A DNA stretch of 64,000 bases from Tipula vernalis (GCA_958295665.1 OY282560.1:101905930-101969929); one strand, 5' to 3'; positions 47,000-59,100 are shown, counted from the stretch's first letter. A program made the numbers and translations. The notes: generated by a model from the letters alone, not told the origin.

Positions 47000-48230
47000 A
47001 CTGTACACTTTTCCGAGCTCCTAAAACAATCAAGTAACATTTTTTTGGTTATTTTAGTGATTGCTCGATTAAGGAGCAGGACGTAGATAAATACCTAGTG
47101 TAAAAAACACTTGTCATGGATCAATTTGTTTGTTAAGAGGCTAGACCAGATTTTGTCAGTGGCTGTATTGAAGTTTATGTGGACGGATACATTCGGACAC
47201 CATTGTTTTTTTTTTAAAGTTAAGGGTTCAATTTTCTAGATTTCACGTTTATTTAGTAGATATTGATCTCATCACGACACCTTAAGTATCATTATCGGTT
47301 GCGAGCTCACAGGCTGAGCTGTACTATGCGTTGAGACGACACGTCTTATAGGAGTAAATTGTCGCAGAACTGAGTCGCGTCGATTGTCGATCGACTCTTG
47401 AATCATAACAGGGGTGATTATTTCTATATTTTGTTTTTTTTTACGATGGTATATGGTGAGCACTCAGTCGTGTATTGCACCCCATTCAGAGATGGGTTTG
47501 AACTCTCAATTTTTGAAATTAACATTTTTCTATTTTTATTTAGTATATCAATACCTCGTTGAATACCTCTTGAGCTTTCCTTACCATTCATTTCTTGTTA
47601 CCGACAGCGGTCCTGATAGGCTGTTTTGTTCTTCTTGGAAGGTTCGTTTCGAATTTCGAAGCAACTTGAAATTTTTTTACGTCTATATTTCGATATTTGA
47701 GGATCTACTTTATCCTGGCCCATTTATTTCTTTGACACCTCATTGGTTATTGTATAGCCCCCCGAAGGAGGATTCGAGGTACATTTTGTCTGATCCGTCT
47801 AGCCGACTTACAAATTGTTTAAAAAAAACTAGTGTTTGTAAATTCTGAATTTTTATAATATTAAATCTTCGATTTGATCAATGCACTATAATTCAATAAA
47901 TTAAAAAAAATGGGATATGGTCAGCCTCAAAATTTGCTTAAAATGAGAATCCAGCGTAATGTAAATTTTCAAAATTTAGGATTTTAAAGAAATACACAAC
48001 TGAATTTTTACGCGAAGAGAAAATTTGTAAATGCTGGAAGATTTTGAGTCAAAATTTGATAAAACTCGAAAAATTAGACTTCTAATTTGGGATTTCCTAA
48101 ATTTAATGTGAAATTTACTTACTAACATTTATAAACTGAGATTTTCTAGCGTGACTTGTTGGATCTTGTTTAGCATACATTCTCGATCGGCTAGCAAGCA
48201 AACTATCTGTTAGTCAGGTGGTTTGGCGTC
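47000..48230. other. Stretch without recognisable gene
   Basis: One open frame of 144 codons at 47414-47848 (plus) has no recognisable domain, no signal and aromatic-rich composition. I do not regard it as a gene. The rest is AT-rich. Confidence 0.4.
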
Positions 48231-48322
48231 TATTGGAGGGGGGGATCAAAGTTGAGTAGATTAATCTACCAGCTCCGTAACCTTCCAGTAGGGTGCGCAT
48301 CACGTGGGCTGTTCTGGTCTTG

Positions 48323-48975
48323 TCATTAGGCAGCTACGTGATGGGTACAATTGTGTAAGGGGTAACCTGTTCACAATTCGCAAGTGTACGTACTGCCTCC
48401 TCGTGGCAACCACTGGTAACTAAGGCCACTTGGCACATTTTAGGCCATTTGGCACAGGCTAAAGTACGGCGCTAAAGGAGAAACCCTTGACAAAAAACCC
48501 TAATCTAAGGTGGAACAGCATATGCCGAAAGATGAATGGCTGATAGGTTAATCAGCCCAAAATATGCGGACTCTGGATACCAGGCACCCTCCAGTTTTAT
48601 TTAGCCTTCCTGTAGTATAGCTGGGTGACCTACAGGTGATTTGCAATTCCCAGCAACTCGTAAGAGTAAAATCAAACGGAATACGGGGCAGGAGTAGGAA
48701 TATACGGGAGTGGGACAACCCTCTCGAGGTCCTTGAGCTCCAATGCTACCGTCTTTCTAGCGGAACTACATGCTGTAGTAAACATCTAGGAGGGAGAGCA
48801 ATAAGCCCAGATAGTATGTATCACGTACCGGGAGGCAATATTGTCAGGTTCATTAAGAACCTGAATATTGACTGGACGGATAATTAAGCAGGGGCCAGCA
48901 CAATAGATCTTTTAGGTCGCAGTGCGAGGTGGCTGATCGCCCGCATGGCCCCCCCAAATAATAATAAATAATAAT
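48323..48975 (+). mobile_element. LINE deletion derivative, copy 2, (TAA)n tail
   Basis: Nearly identical to 37947-38707, with the same internal junction between the RNase H start ('ctacatgctgtagtaaaca') and the C-terminus ('tctaggagggagagcaataa'), and the same 3' UTR. It lacks the tandem duplication of copy 1 and has 21 extra bases at about 48594-48614. The tail is 'aaataataataaataataat'. The shared junction shows that the deleted form itself was copied. Confidence 0.88.
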
Positions 48976-49159
48976 CTGTTAGTCAAAAGTAAATTTAATT
49001 TTGAGTTTATATTTATTTTGAATTTTTTAAGGCGTTTTTTACAGTAAAGAGTGCGAAAAGTGTGCTAAGCAATTTTGTAACCCTCGCTGTGCACTAATTC
49101 TCGGGTAAATCAATTTCTACCGCAAAAGTCGATTTTAAGTGTGCTGAATAAGTTAAATG

Positions 49160-49384
49160 GATTTACCTTTCTCAATTCAGTTAATCTGGGTCCCTGGGTC
49201 ATTCGGGCATCATGGGACACTGGACACTGCAGTGCGGATGAACTTGCTGGGCACGGTACCACTCTTCAGTTGCAAACGGAAAGGGTAATTCTGGGAGGCT
49301 TATAACAGCGCTGAAACTAGCACTTAAGAAACAGGCGCTAGCCTGCTCAGCAGAGGAAAGGTGGACTAACACCCTCACCTATAG
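49160..49384 (+). mobile_element. LINE-C, part 1 (RNase H)
   Basis: Plus-strand decayed RNase H around 'LIWVPG' (near 49187) with 'TADELAGHGT' (near 49226) and, near 49340, 'CSAEERWTNTLTY'. The sequence stops at 'cacctatag' (49384) where LINE-D begins, and resumes at 50102. Confidence 0.75.
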
Positions 49385-50057
49385 GTTAGGTTAGGTTTGG
49401 GTGGCGGTCCACTAGGACCAGGCATAGACACAAAAATGGTCCGTAGCCATACCACGAGTAATTGTTTCCTTCAACTCATTGGAACCATTTTGAGCTGTTA
49501 ACAGATCGCTGGATACTCCTGACGTCCACCCTACAGAAGTCCGTCAGATCTTTGCAGAGGGATGCCCCTAGAAACTTTAGTCTGTTTCGTGCCAGACGAG
49601 GGCAGGTGCAAAGAAGATGAAGTACTGTCTCTTCTTCCTCTTCGTTTTCGCAACTACGACAGTAGTCATCTGAGAAGACACCAAGTCTACTCGCATGCCT
49701 CCCTATGAGACAGTGCCCCGTAATCACTCCAACAACCACACTGATCAGACTTCGCTGAAGTGAGATCAGCTGTTTGGATCTCGCCAAGTCCAACTTTGGC
49801 CAGACCTGCCGAGTTATTACGCAAGAGGTGATACTTGACCATCTGTCATTCGTCAGCTTGCTAGCTTCTTCCTGAAATAGCAGTTTGCATACCGCAAGTT
49901 CATCGGCGTTTATATTACCTGTACTTATGAAATGTCCTGGCATCCATAAAATGTGGATTTTGAACTGATCTGCCATCTCGTTAAGAGATGAGAGACAGTT
50001 CTGGACTACTTTCGACGTGAGGAGGTGTGATTGAAGCGCTTTAATGGCAGTCTATAG
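49385..50057 (-). mobile_element. LINE-D, 5'-truncated, inserted in LINE-C
   Basis: Minus strand: RNase H 'MADQFKIHILWMPGHFISTG' (49920-49976), then 'NADELAVCKLLFQEEASKL', 'GVITGHCLIGRHASRLGVF' and the cysteine tail 'DYCRSCENEEEEETVLHLLC', ending near 49476. The frame is open for 166 codons. A 3' tail runs to 'aaacctaacctaac' at 49385. The target 'ctcacctatag' lies on both sides. It belongs to the same family as LINE-B (33 identical bases near 49974-50006). Only the last part of the polyprotein is present. Confidence 0.85.
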
Positions 50058-50101
50058 TGTAGGCCACTCTCACCTATAGTGTAGGCCACTCTCACCTATA
50101 G
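50058..50101. repeat. Two tandem 22-bp repeats at the LINE-D boundary
   Basis: 'tgtaggccactctcacctat' plus 'ag' occurs at 50058-50079 and 50080-50101. Each ends in the target sequence 'ctcacctatag', also present in near-identical form at 49374-49384. Confidence 0.92.
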
Positions 50102-50505
50102 TGTAGCAAGACAAGTTTAACCAAAGCTAGACTTGGGCGCACTAAACAATTAATATCCCTACGTAGACCTACATTAAGAAAGGTCGTAGCAATTCTCAAG
50201 GGACACTGCCTTTTTGGTGAATATGAAAGAAGGCTGGGTCTGGACGCAAATGACTTCTGTAGAAGTTTCGGACGAGGAGTTCACTTCCTTTGCTCATGTC
50301 CAGCATTGGCACTCACAAGCCACACAAACTTGGGTAAGTTGAAGACTGACAACCTTTCGGATCTCGACGGTAAAGTGCGGGACGTTTTACCCTACATAAG
50401 TAGCTAGAAATGGTTCCAGTAAAGGTGAAGGGGGTTCTTTGGTATCACAATGGACCGACACCGGGCTAAGCGTGCCTAAGCGGCCACTCCGACCTAACCT
50501 AACAA
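50102..50505 (+). mobile_element. LINE-C, part 2 (C-terminal tail and 3' end)
   Basis: Resumes the LINE-C reading: 'tgtagcaagacaagtttaac' gives 'VARQV', matching 'ITRQVWPKLDLARSKQLISL' of LINE-D. A decayed cysteine tail ('FLCSCPALAL'-like, near 50290) follows, then a 3' end 'cactccgacctaacctaac'. Several frame changes. Confidence 0.78.
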
Positions 50506-51413
50506 AATTTTCTCAAAAGGAGTGCAAACGAAATAAGAAAAGGATAAATGTTTCACGTTTAGATTATTTATATTTTATTGTTAAAAGGATTAAATTAGCG
50601 TAAAATAGAAAAAAGACGTATTTTAACAAAAGATGAACACTAAAAAATGAGAATAAACCCACACTGCCCCATCATAAAATATTTACGGTTTTTTATTTTG
50701 TTTACCATTCTTTTGAGAAAGGTAAAAGCACGAGTCCCGAGTATTGGTCCATATGCTAAAGATTATATTTAATTCGTAATTATTTAATTTTGTCATATAA
50801 AAATTAATTGCCTGCTAGGATTTCGAGCATTTAGTTAGTTAGTGCTTGTCAATGGCTGCAGTAACCAGGCGGACGAAATCTCTTGAGAAGATTTGATTCG
50901 AAATTATCAATCCGGATTTTACTTTTGGAGAAAATAAAACATTCCCTACTAACTTATTCACGATTGTATTCATTAGTCATGGGATGAATTTATTTCTCAC
51001 GGGTGGAATTTATTATTCACGCGTCGAAGTTATTTCGTAAAGGTTGATAACATAAATACAAATATGTAATACCTTGTAATCTTAATTGGTATTAAGTCAA
51101 TATCAATAATTTGATGGTGAGTAATAACTATCATTACCGTTGAATAATATACTATTAATCAATTTAGTTTTTTATAGAAGTTTAAGCTGTTTTGTCTGCC
51201 GAAATATTTTTTCACTTTTGCGGTTCAATTGAGTAAGAATTCTCTTTCAACAATTCATAAACTACCTTGAAATTGAAAAGGCTTTGAATTAGATTGGTTT
51301 GAATTGTAAACAGTAAAATTCAATGAATTACTTACAAAAAAAGCTTCTTGTTTTGGCTCTAAGAAAATACATGAATGTAGTGCTTTTGATCCTTCTTCAT
51401 GTGTAACGTGGGA
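50506..51413. other. AT-rich stretch
   Basis: No gene or repeat supported. Confidence 0.5.
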
Positions 51414-51894
51414 CGGATAACGTTAAAAAACGCTAAAATTGCGAAGTTTTTCAAGAAAACGTAACTAAACCTATTAGGTTATGTTATAACGTAACCGTAA
51501 CATAACTTTATAAAATTTTGATATAACCAAATAAAATAACCTTATAAAAAATGTTTTTGTTCCTGGTAGCATTATTTAACATTAGAATTATTGATCCATC
51601 AAAATGGCGGATTGTACATTTATTGAATTCACTTTTTTCCCTCATTCTTGAATCCTCATTTTGACTGGTCGGTAGTTCTAGTGTTAAAACCTTACTAAAG
51701 CAAAAGTTAATAATTTATTTAACTTTAGATAACGTTATTTGTTCTTTAACGTTAAAAACATTAACTAATGCTAGATAACGTTATGTAATGTAACGTTTCA
51801 CATAATTTAAAGTTAAATAACGTTATAACGTAATCAAAAAAAATTTGGGGATTTTTTCCAATAACGTAACAAAATCTTAGGGTTTTCCGATCCC
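51414..51894. mobile_element. AACGTTA-rich element, possibly a hAT-type MITE
   Basis: 'taacgtt', 'aacgtta' and 'ataacgtt' recur more than ten times in under 500 bp. The right end 'gttttccgatccctg' is the complement of 'cagggatcggaaaac', a hAT-like terminus. The left end 'gggacggataacg' is a diverged counterpart. The target duplication cannot be read cleanly. Confidence 0.5.
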
Positions 51895-54039
51895 TGAACG
51901 TGAATAACTCGAAAACAATTTAAATTTACAGAACTAGAATTTATTTGCATACCTTGAGCATGAATATTAGGAAAATGCTTAAGATGGGAGTATGTACTAG
52001 ATTAGCATCATGTTTTGGGATTGTAAGGCTACTGGAAACAAGAGAGTTGAGATGTCTTTAGCTAGGGTAAAGTAAAAATTACTGTACTGTTTTACTAGAT
52101 CGGTTAATAAAACCTTTTCTTTCAAGATAAGAGTTTTCTTTCTTTTTTTATTCTTCCGAGCAGAATCACCCGGCCCAAGCTCCATTGAACACATGTAAAG
52201 GAAGAATGAGGAAAATTACCGTAACTCTTTTGCTTAGCTTGGAAATATAACTAGAAAGATGAAAGCCTTCGTAAAAGAGATAGGGGTACTTTAAAATTGT
52301 AAATTGGAAATATTTTTGATAGAAACTCACCTCCATAACAACCACACGAACATAGAGGCCCGCAGACGGGAAAATATAATCGAACACGTTGCTTCCGGAA
52401 GGTACCGAAAATAAAGCTAATTAAAGTATTACGACCCTAAAGAGTGAAATTGTACACTTTTGTGTTAACGTTTTTACTATTGTTAATTTATGTATTTGTT
52501 GTTGTACTATGCTTTAAATATTCATTATCTACATGTTCGTGTTTATGTGCCAAAATGTTATTTTACACAAATGAAATTGATTTTTTGGGCGAGTTGCAGG
52601 CAACTCATTCATAAATATTTTAAATCAATAGTTTATTAAACTAAAGGAGGAAATATGTGAATTATAAAGTTCAAAATTATAGGAATACAATGAAAAGACG
52701 ATTAGAATCAAAAATCAAGTTGCCTATTAAAATATAATTTTACTATTATCACTCCATGCATAAAGCTAATTTTGGTGCATTTTATTTAAATAAGCGATAT
52801 AAATCAAATGTTCTCGTTTAAAATTCGTAAATTGACGCCCGCTATCTAAAAACACAAAAAAAAAAAAAAAAAAATCTTTTGATTAATATTCCGATTCCAT
52901 ACTAAAACGAATGTGTAGTGTGTGTGCGATAATTTGCTTTTTTTATGTAAGACGTATTTTTAGCATAAATAAATAACATACATAATTCAAAACTTCAATT
53001 TTAATTCATTCATTTAAATAAATTAGTCATGAAATGTACGTATTGAAACCGTTTTTTATTCATCCACCACAAAAATTTTATTTTTCCATTATTTTAATGC
53101 AATTCTTGTGTGTTTCATGTGTCGAGTTATACGCGTCTCACTGAAAATTTCTTCACTCAGTGCGTTCCTCTACAATATATACTTGGATTCAAATGAAGTT
53201 ATTTTTAGCACAGAAAATTGAAAATAAAAATATCAAAGACTTATTTCCATATGAATTTAAATCATTTGTGAAAGTTAAATTCTAAAATTTATGATTTAAA
53301 ATGTTTTATTCTTATCGAAATATTTTTTTAAATTTACTATAGACAAAACCACCTGTTTAGAAGAATAAGTACAATGTACATATGTACGTGTACAAGTTTA
53401 GTAAGGCAGGCGTGCGTCAAATATACCAATTTTGTTGAATTTAAAATAATTTATGTCTACGGGTGTTTGAATTATCTTTAATGATTAGATAATTAATTCA
53501 TTAAGTGAATCATTTTATATGGTTAAAAGCATAATTGACCTTTTGATGACCCCACAAATCTTGTTTTGGAGAGTAGAAACATATTTTTTAATTAGTGGAT
53601 ATTCCTTCCTACATTTTATACTTACTGCATTTTTACAGATTAGATGTTTTCTTCTTAATTAAATCATTCACCTTGGAATTTCTAAAAGTGTATTTTTTTA
53701 AGATTTTTACCTTTTTTCTACTTTTTGTTACAATGTGTATATAATGTAATTATTAAAAGCTAATTTGTTAAATTGAATTGATGATGATGTCAAGTGATTA
53801 GACTTTTAGTTTCAAATATTACAAGTTTTCTGCAAAGTTGTTTAACGATTGTGTGAATTTTACATAAAAGTTTATATTTGTTTATTTTGTAAGGTAAAAT
53901 CACAGTTCATCGTGAAACTAAATACATATATAGTATGTATATTGAAATTATTATTCGTACTTGTTGTTATTATCCATCGTGTTGTCATATTGTCGTATAA
54001 CAAGCAAGTTTGTAGTTTGTACTGTAGTCCTTGTTAAAT
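51895..54039. other. AT-rich intron sequence
   Basis: No gene supported. A 19-base A run lies near 52856-52874. Confidence 0.5.
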
Positions 54040-54627
54040 AGGTTTTCCTCATCACCAAACGTATTCCTATTTGATTATCCACTTTTAATATTGGTTTGTT
54101 TTTCAATTTCTGGAAATCATCAAGTCATTTCATCATGCTGTTTGATTTAAATGATTACGTAACCTTAATTTTGCCAAGGTTTATCTCCATTCCTAGGATT
54201 GTTTCCACATCAATTGTTTTTATATCAAAATTTTCATCCAAATGTTCGATAAAGGAGCAATTGCCTTTTCACCATAGGCTGCAATTAAATCATCATCCAC
54301 TTAGATTAGTGTCCCCGAACGAATCAACAAGAGCCAGCTTCAGAAATTTTGAAACCGAATTTCTTAATGAATTGTGTGAAACATTTATTACGAAGAGTTT
54401 CACTATTATAAATGTTTTTGACCAATTCTCCATAAAGCCTGTTTTCACACCGAATTGACTCAATTTCAGGTTCTTAAGAAAAATCACGTACCACATTATC
54501 TACATACATTATTACTCCCATCAATTATCTTTTGCCTTTCCGGTGTCCATCGATGAGTTTCCAGGGGCCTAACTATGTAATTCGACGATAGTTTAGTACA
54601 GGAAGTACTGGACGAAAAGTGAAAATA
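54040..54627 (-). mobile_element. Degenerate copia-like RT fragment, minus strand
   Basis: On the minus strand 'KCFTQFIKKFGFKISEA' (54330-54390) corresponds to the copia RT segment before 'D-CLF', followed after frame changes by 'LIAAYGEKAIA'-like and 'ETILGMEINL'-like pieces (54180-54280). The same segment in copia-1 reads 'NQKLHQILTSMGMRQSIFDA'. A Tc1 element interrupts it. Reading is short, so family assignment is moderate. Confidence 0.5.
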
Positions 54628-56271
54628 CAGTTGTGTTCATAATAATAGCAGCGCATTACCTTGCTTTAATAACTCTTTAATATTTTTTACACCTTACTCT
54701 TTTCCAAGGTTGGAAATGCTCTGAATGTTTCTTCTCTTCTCTCTTATTAGCAGTATATCATTACTGTTTCAAAAAATGCTTAATTCTTTTTTATGGGATT
54801 ACATTTCTTAGCGAATGTATCAACCAAGCTGTTCATAATAATAGCAACAACGCAAGAAACATAATTTCAAGCGAGGTTTTTAACGAAGAGTTGAAACTTT
54901 TTAAATAATTGGTAAGTACAAATTATTCTCGTAATTCGTAAAGTGCAAAAACCATATTTAACTGGATTTTAGAAAAGAAATGGGTTGTCCAAGCACTGCT
55001 GAAGAAAAGCGAAACCTTGTTTAAAAAAACTTCGATGTGAAGGAAAATCTTACCGTGAAATACAAGAAATTATCTGATGTTCTGTAAAAATGGTCTGTAA
55101 TTCAGTAAAATGGACTGATAAGGCTGAAACACGTGTTCCAAAAAAAGAAAACAGCTGAGCGTATTGACCGACAAATCATACAAATGGGAAAGAACGACTC
55201 TCATATCAGCTCAAAAAAGATAAAGAAGGAACTTCAGGTACCTGTAAGTGCGGTGACTATACGGAGGCGTCTATTAGAAGCTAAATTGGCCACCAGGAGT
55301 CCTAGAAAATTACTATTGCTCAGCAAGAAACATGTGGCAAAAAGAATACAATTCGGTAAGGCGCACGTCAATTGACCCCTTGAAAACTGGCGAAATGTTT
55401 TATGGAGCGATGAAAGTAAAATGGTCCTTTGTGGTTCCACAGGTCGTCGACAATATGTGAGGAGACCTCCAAACACTCCCCACGACCCAAAGTACACAGT
55501 AAAGATTGTTAAAGCATGGTGGTGTACAATTTATGGTTTGGGCTTGCTTCTCATACTATGGTTTTGGGCCGATATATTCTATAACGGGCATCATTGATAA
55601 ATTTTTATATATTAAATTACTTGAAGACATCATGCTATACCGTATGCTGAGTATGAAATGGCCATGAAATGGGTGTTTCAAAAGATAACGGCCCAAAACA
55701 GACAAGCAAACAGGCGAAGTCATAGTTTCGGAAGTACAAAATTAATCTTGTGGAGTAGTCAACGCAATCACCGGACCTCAATACGATAGAAAACGTATGG
55801 GCTGATGTCAAAAAAAAAGTGAGCAAAGTTAATCCAAAAAATGCCCAGCAATTGTGGGAGGCAGTGCACGAATCATGGAGTACAACACCCACTGAGGGAT
55901 GTCAAAACTTAGTGGACTCTATGAAAAGGAGATCCGCGGCTGTCATTCGTAATAATGGGCATGGAACTAAATATTGATTGCTTTATTAAAAAACAATACA
56001 CAGAAGTGGTGCTTGTTAAGTTTTTTTTGATGAATTTTTTAATTATTCCTAAATATTGTTTCGGACTGCTATTTTTGTGAACACCATGAAATGGAATTTT
56101 TTATTTATATTAATTTTTACTCAAAAGAATGAATATTTGTTTGTCATTTTTTAGCTTAATATGACAATATCAAATATATTTAATGAATAAATCTTAATCA
56201 AATTTGCGTTTTTGAAAACTTATACGAGTTTTTTCTTCTGGATAGCGTTGCTATTAATATGAACACAACTG
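54628..56271 (+). mobile_element. Tc1-like DNA transposon, 1,644 bp, degenerate
   Basis: Terminal repeats 'cagttgtgttcataataata' (left) and the complement of 'tattaatatgaacacaactg' (right), flanked by TA at 54626-54627 and 56272-56273. A second copy of the end motif lies inside each end: 'tgttcataataatagcaac' near 54832 and 'ctgctatttttgtgaaca' near 56069 (complementary sense). Length and layout fit a full Tc1 element. The transposase is broken by stops. Confidence 0.92.
54980..55975 (+). pseudogene. Tc1-like transposase, frameshifted and with stops
   Basis: Begins 'MGCPSTAEEKRNLV' then stops. The helix-turn-helix part 'SSKKIKKELQVPVSAVTIRR' (55201-55270) is intact. The DDE catalytic core remains in pieces: 'WRNVLWSDESKM' (near 55388; first Asp), 'SKDNGPKQTSKQ' (near 55680, normally DNDPKHTS; second Asp changed to Gly) and 'SPDLNTIENVWADVKKKV' (near 55765; final Glu). 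The changed motif and stops make it inactive. Confidence 0.88.
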
Positions 56272-56273
56272 TA

Positions 56274-56720
56274 ACTATTGCTTTCCTTCTCCTTCCTGAA
56301 CCTTCTAATACAAAGCTACATCCGTCGAAATTTATCGTCGAATTGTACAATGAGACCCCAGGTTTTGTTTTGGCTAAAGCGATCGTTCTCGGGAAAGAAA
56401 AACGATATTTAGATTCCTCGAATTATTTTATCCCAATACGAGAGTATTTATTCACGTTATTATAATATATGTACTTATAGTAATATAACCGTTTTATAGT
56501 TAAAAATGAATCCAATATAAATTGTAAAGATTCGGTTCTTTTTCCGGTGTTTTCAAATTTACTAGGTGTGGTTTCAGGTGTGCCAAAATTCAAATCAGGT
56601 TGATTTTCGTTTGTCACAGAGTTGAAAAAAAAACATCTTTTTCCTAGTTAAAAGACGAGTGGTCTCAGCGGAACAATATCCATCAAACGACGTTCCGCAT
56701 GGGAGAATTCTGAAAAATGT
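56274..56720 (-). mobile_element. Probable copia-like remnant continuing beyond Tc1
   Basis: Minus-strand pieces 'HAERRLMDIVPLRPLVF' (near 56690), 'QPDLNFGTPETTPSKFENTG' (near 56590) and 'FSQNKTWGLIVQ' (near 56370). The last resembles the 'NGTW/NKTWELV' start of copia RT. With the RT piece at 54.3 kb this would place one copia fragment on both sides of the Tc1 insertion. Weak but ordered correctly. Confidence 0.4.
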
Positions 56721-57579
56721 CTAAAATTTTTTTTAAGGCACTAGGGTAAATTCGGCAATTGCTGGTCGAATGCAGTCTGCCAGAGATTTTGCTGAATTCT
56801 GTGTGTGAGTTGACGTTATTATTTTATTGTCGCTGGCACTACTAATTTCCGATTGAATAATCAATCATTTTCTGTGATGATTCATTCAAACGAAATTCGG
56901 GTTTCTTTACATAAAATACTAGCACAGTTGCTGGTGGGCAGGTGACAACCTTCCAATTTTATGCATTAGAGCAGCTCCGTCTGACATAGCAACACATCTT
57001 GCACCGTTTGACATTCTAACAAGGGAACCTTTTGAACTGTCAAATTTAAAAAATTATAAAAACTATTCTAAGTTGTAGTACTCTGTGAGACATTAACGAA
57101 ATCATTTTTTGATTACTTGTACATGAGGAATAATTACCAATTTTTTTTATCAAAAGAAGTAGTAGAAGCCGAGATATATCAAAAAAGCGTTTTTTGAGGT
57201 TAAGTTAAAGCATAGTTTTTACCCCTAAAAAGGGCTTGGTGGCCGATAAAAGAGCCAGAGAATAGTTTTCATAATATTTTGAATTTGTCAGTCACCATTT
57301 CTGGTGACCACAACATTTCTGACTAAACTAAATTATGCTACATAAACTGTTAACCACCGACGGCTAACGAAAAGTCTCCTCGCGAGGATGCTTTCGCATT
57401 TTAGTTGCCATTTTTGTGGAGAGTATTTTTATGCATTTTTAAATTATAGCGATACTACTCTCTTATACTCCTAAATCCCACGCATATGATGAAATTGAAA
57501 CGAGAAAACATTTAATCTTCGGTTAGTTTTCGTGAAATAGCCACCTTCTTACGAAGTACATTCCATGGTTCGATACCGG

Positions 57580-57960
57580 ATGGTATAGCCATATAATGGT
57601 TTCAGCACTAATACCCAGAACAGCCATCACCGAAATAATTCATAAAATGCTAAATTTTACGGTAGATCACATTATGTCACAGATAATAACACTTGCAAAA
57701 CCAAGTGAACTGGGCAATATTGGATTGCAATTCAGTAGAAGGACTGGAAGTTCGATATTTAAAACTGTAGTCGGTGCAATTGATGGAACCGATTTTAGCA
57801 TTTTGTGTCTCGTAAATTTACATGACCAACAGAAAATAGGAATGCCAGGCAATTTGCGATGCTAATTTGCAATTTTTTGAAATTTTTGTCCTCCGTGCTT
57901 ATCTCAGTTGAGATGATTCCATTGTACGGGTAAACATTTTTGAATGTTTTGTCTGGAAAT
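57580..57960 (+). pseudogene. PIF/Harbinger transposase remnant
   Basis: 'LGNIGLQFSRRTGSSIFKTV' and 'VVGAIDGTDFSILCL' (57700-57810) carry the GAIDGT motif around the first catalytic Asp of PIF/Harbinger transposases. After a frame change 'ECQAICDANLQFFEIF' (57842-57890) matches the family's 'QAICD' block. No upstream DNA-binding part and no terminal repeats were identified. Too short to be active. Confidence 0.75.
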
Positions 57961-59100
57961 ATTTGTATTTCAATACGAAAACTATATAAATGTTTATACA
58001 TAACAGCCAACCGTCTTCTCTCCTGAAAATTTTTTACTTAAAGAACCTCTTCTTCTTAGTGCGAGCCTTTATTAATTTTTATATGTCTTAATCACACACT
58101 GAAATGGCAAACTTCTAGGTTATAAATGTCAACAATTTAGTCCAAAAAAATCGACTGAACGAGCGAATACTAAGAAATTTCAAGAAATTGAAATGTACGA
58201 CAGTTTTGTAAAATTTCAATGACTCGAATTGAAAGATTGGAATCATTTTCACTGGCCCTATTAATTGTCTCACCATCGCAGATTATTCTAATGTCAATGA
58301 GAGTGGTTAACAAAGACATAAACATGCTTCATCAGCAGGTGTGAAACGTATGTTTTCGACATTTTTGGGTTGGCCACTGAATAAATAAACATACCAAAGC
58401 GACATTGTGTCGACCAACAAATTTTGGTTCTTACCTTAAATTTTTTTGATGCATTAAATTAAGAAATAAGTTGGGTGTAGGAAGAAAGGTGGCAAAACTA
58501 ACTTGTTTGACTAAACAATATAATACAAGAGTTGTTTTTCGACCCGAGTTCAAACCTTAGTGTTCACATAAAAATTAAAAATTCCGGGTTGAAAGTAGGA
58601 ACCAAAATTAATGTCAAAAACCATATAGTAAAGGACCCTGTTTAATTTTGACGGTGTTGGTAAAATAGTCTCAAATAACCTCGAAATTGTCAAATTATTT
58701 AAATACCGAATCAAAATGCTTTTCTTCCAAATTGTGTATTGCGGATTGAGAAACCAGAAACTTTTTATTGTTTGACGGTAAGAATGGGCGGAATTGCTAA
58801 ATGGTATCGGTTGAGAATTATTTGCTTAATGGAAAATACTTATTTGATTTAATGTAAAATCCAAAGCAATTCTGAATGGTTTAAAACCAGTTCATTTGCA
58901 GTCGAAGCATTATAACACTTTATTAATTTTTTGTTGAATGTTAATTAATTTATGTAATTTCTAAAAAGCTACCGGTGATTAGACCTTTTAAAATGTGTTT
59001 TTAGTAACACTAGAAGTATATTCGTATTTACGAACAGTAATTCAACGAAACCGACTAATAGACAGAAACGTATGTTTTCGATATTTTTAAATATTTAATA
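57961..59100. other. AT-rich intron sequence
   Basis: No supported gene or clear repeat. Confidence 0.5.

Noticed and set aside
47414..47848. 144-codon plus-strand open frame in the CLASP intron
   Set aside because: Aromatic-rich, no domain, signal or splice context, and no similarity to the CLASP TOG domain. The opposite strand faintly resembles retroelement sequence but not enough to call.
49385..49396. TTAGG units that might mean telomeric DNA
   Set aside because: Only two units, located at a LINE 3' end, with a second LINE ending the same way at 50493-50503. They are LINE tails.
54096..54458. 120-codon plus-strand open frame
   Set aside because: The minus strand here gives a copia-like RT reading, so the plus-strand frame is a shadow.
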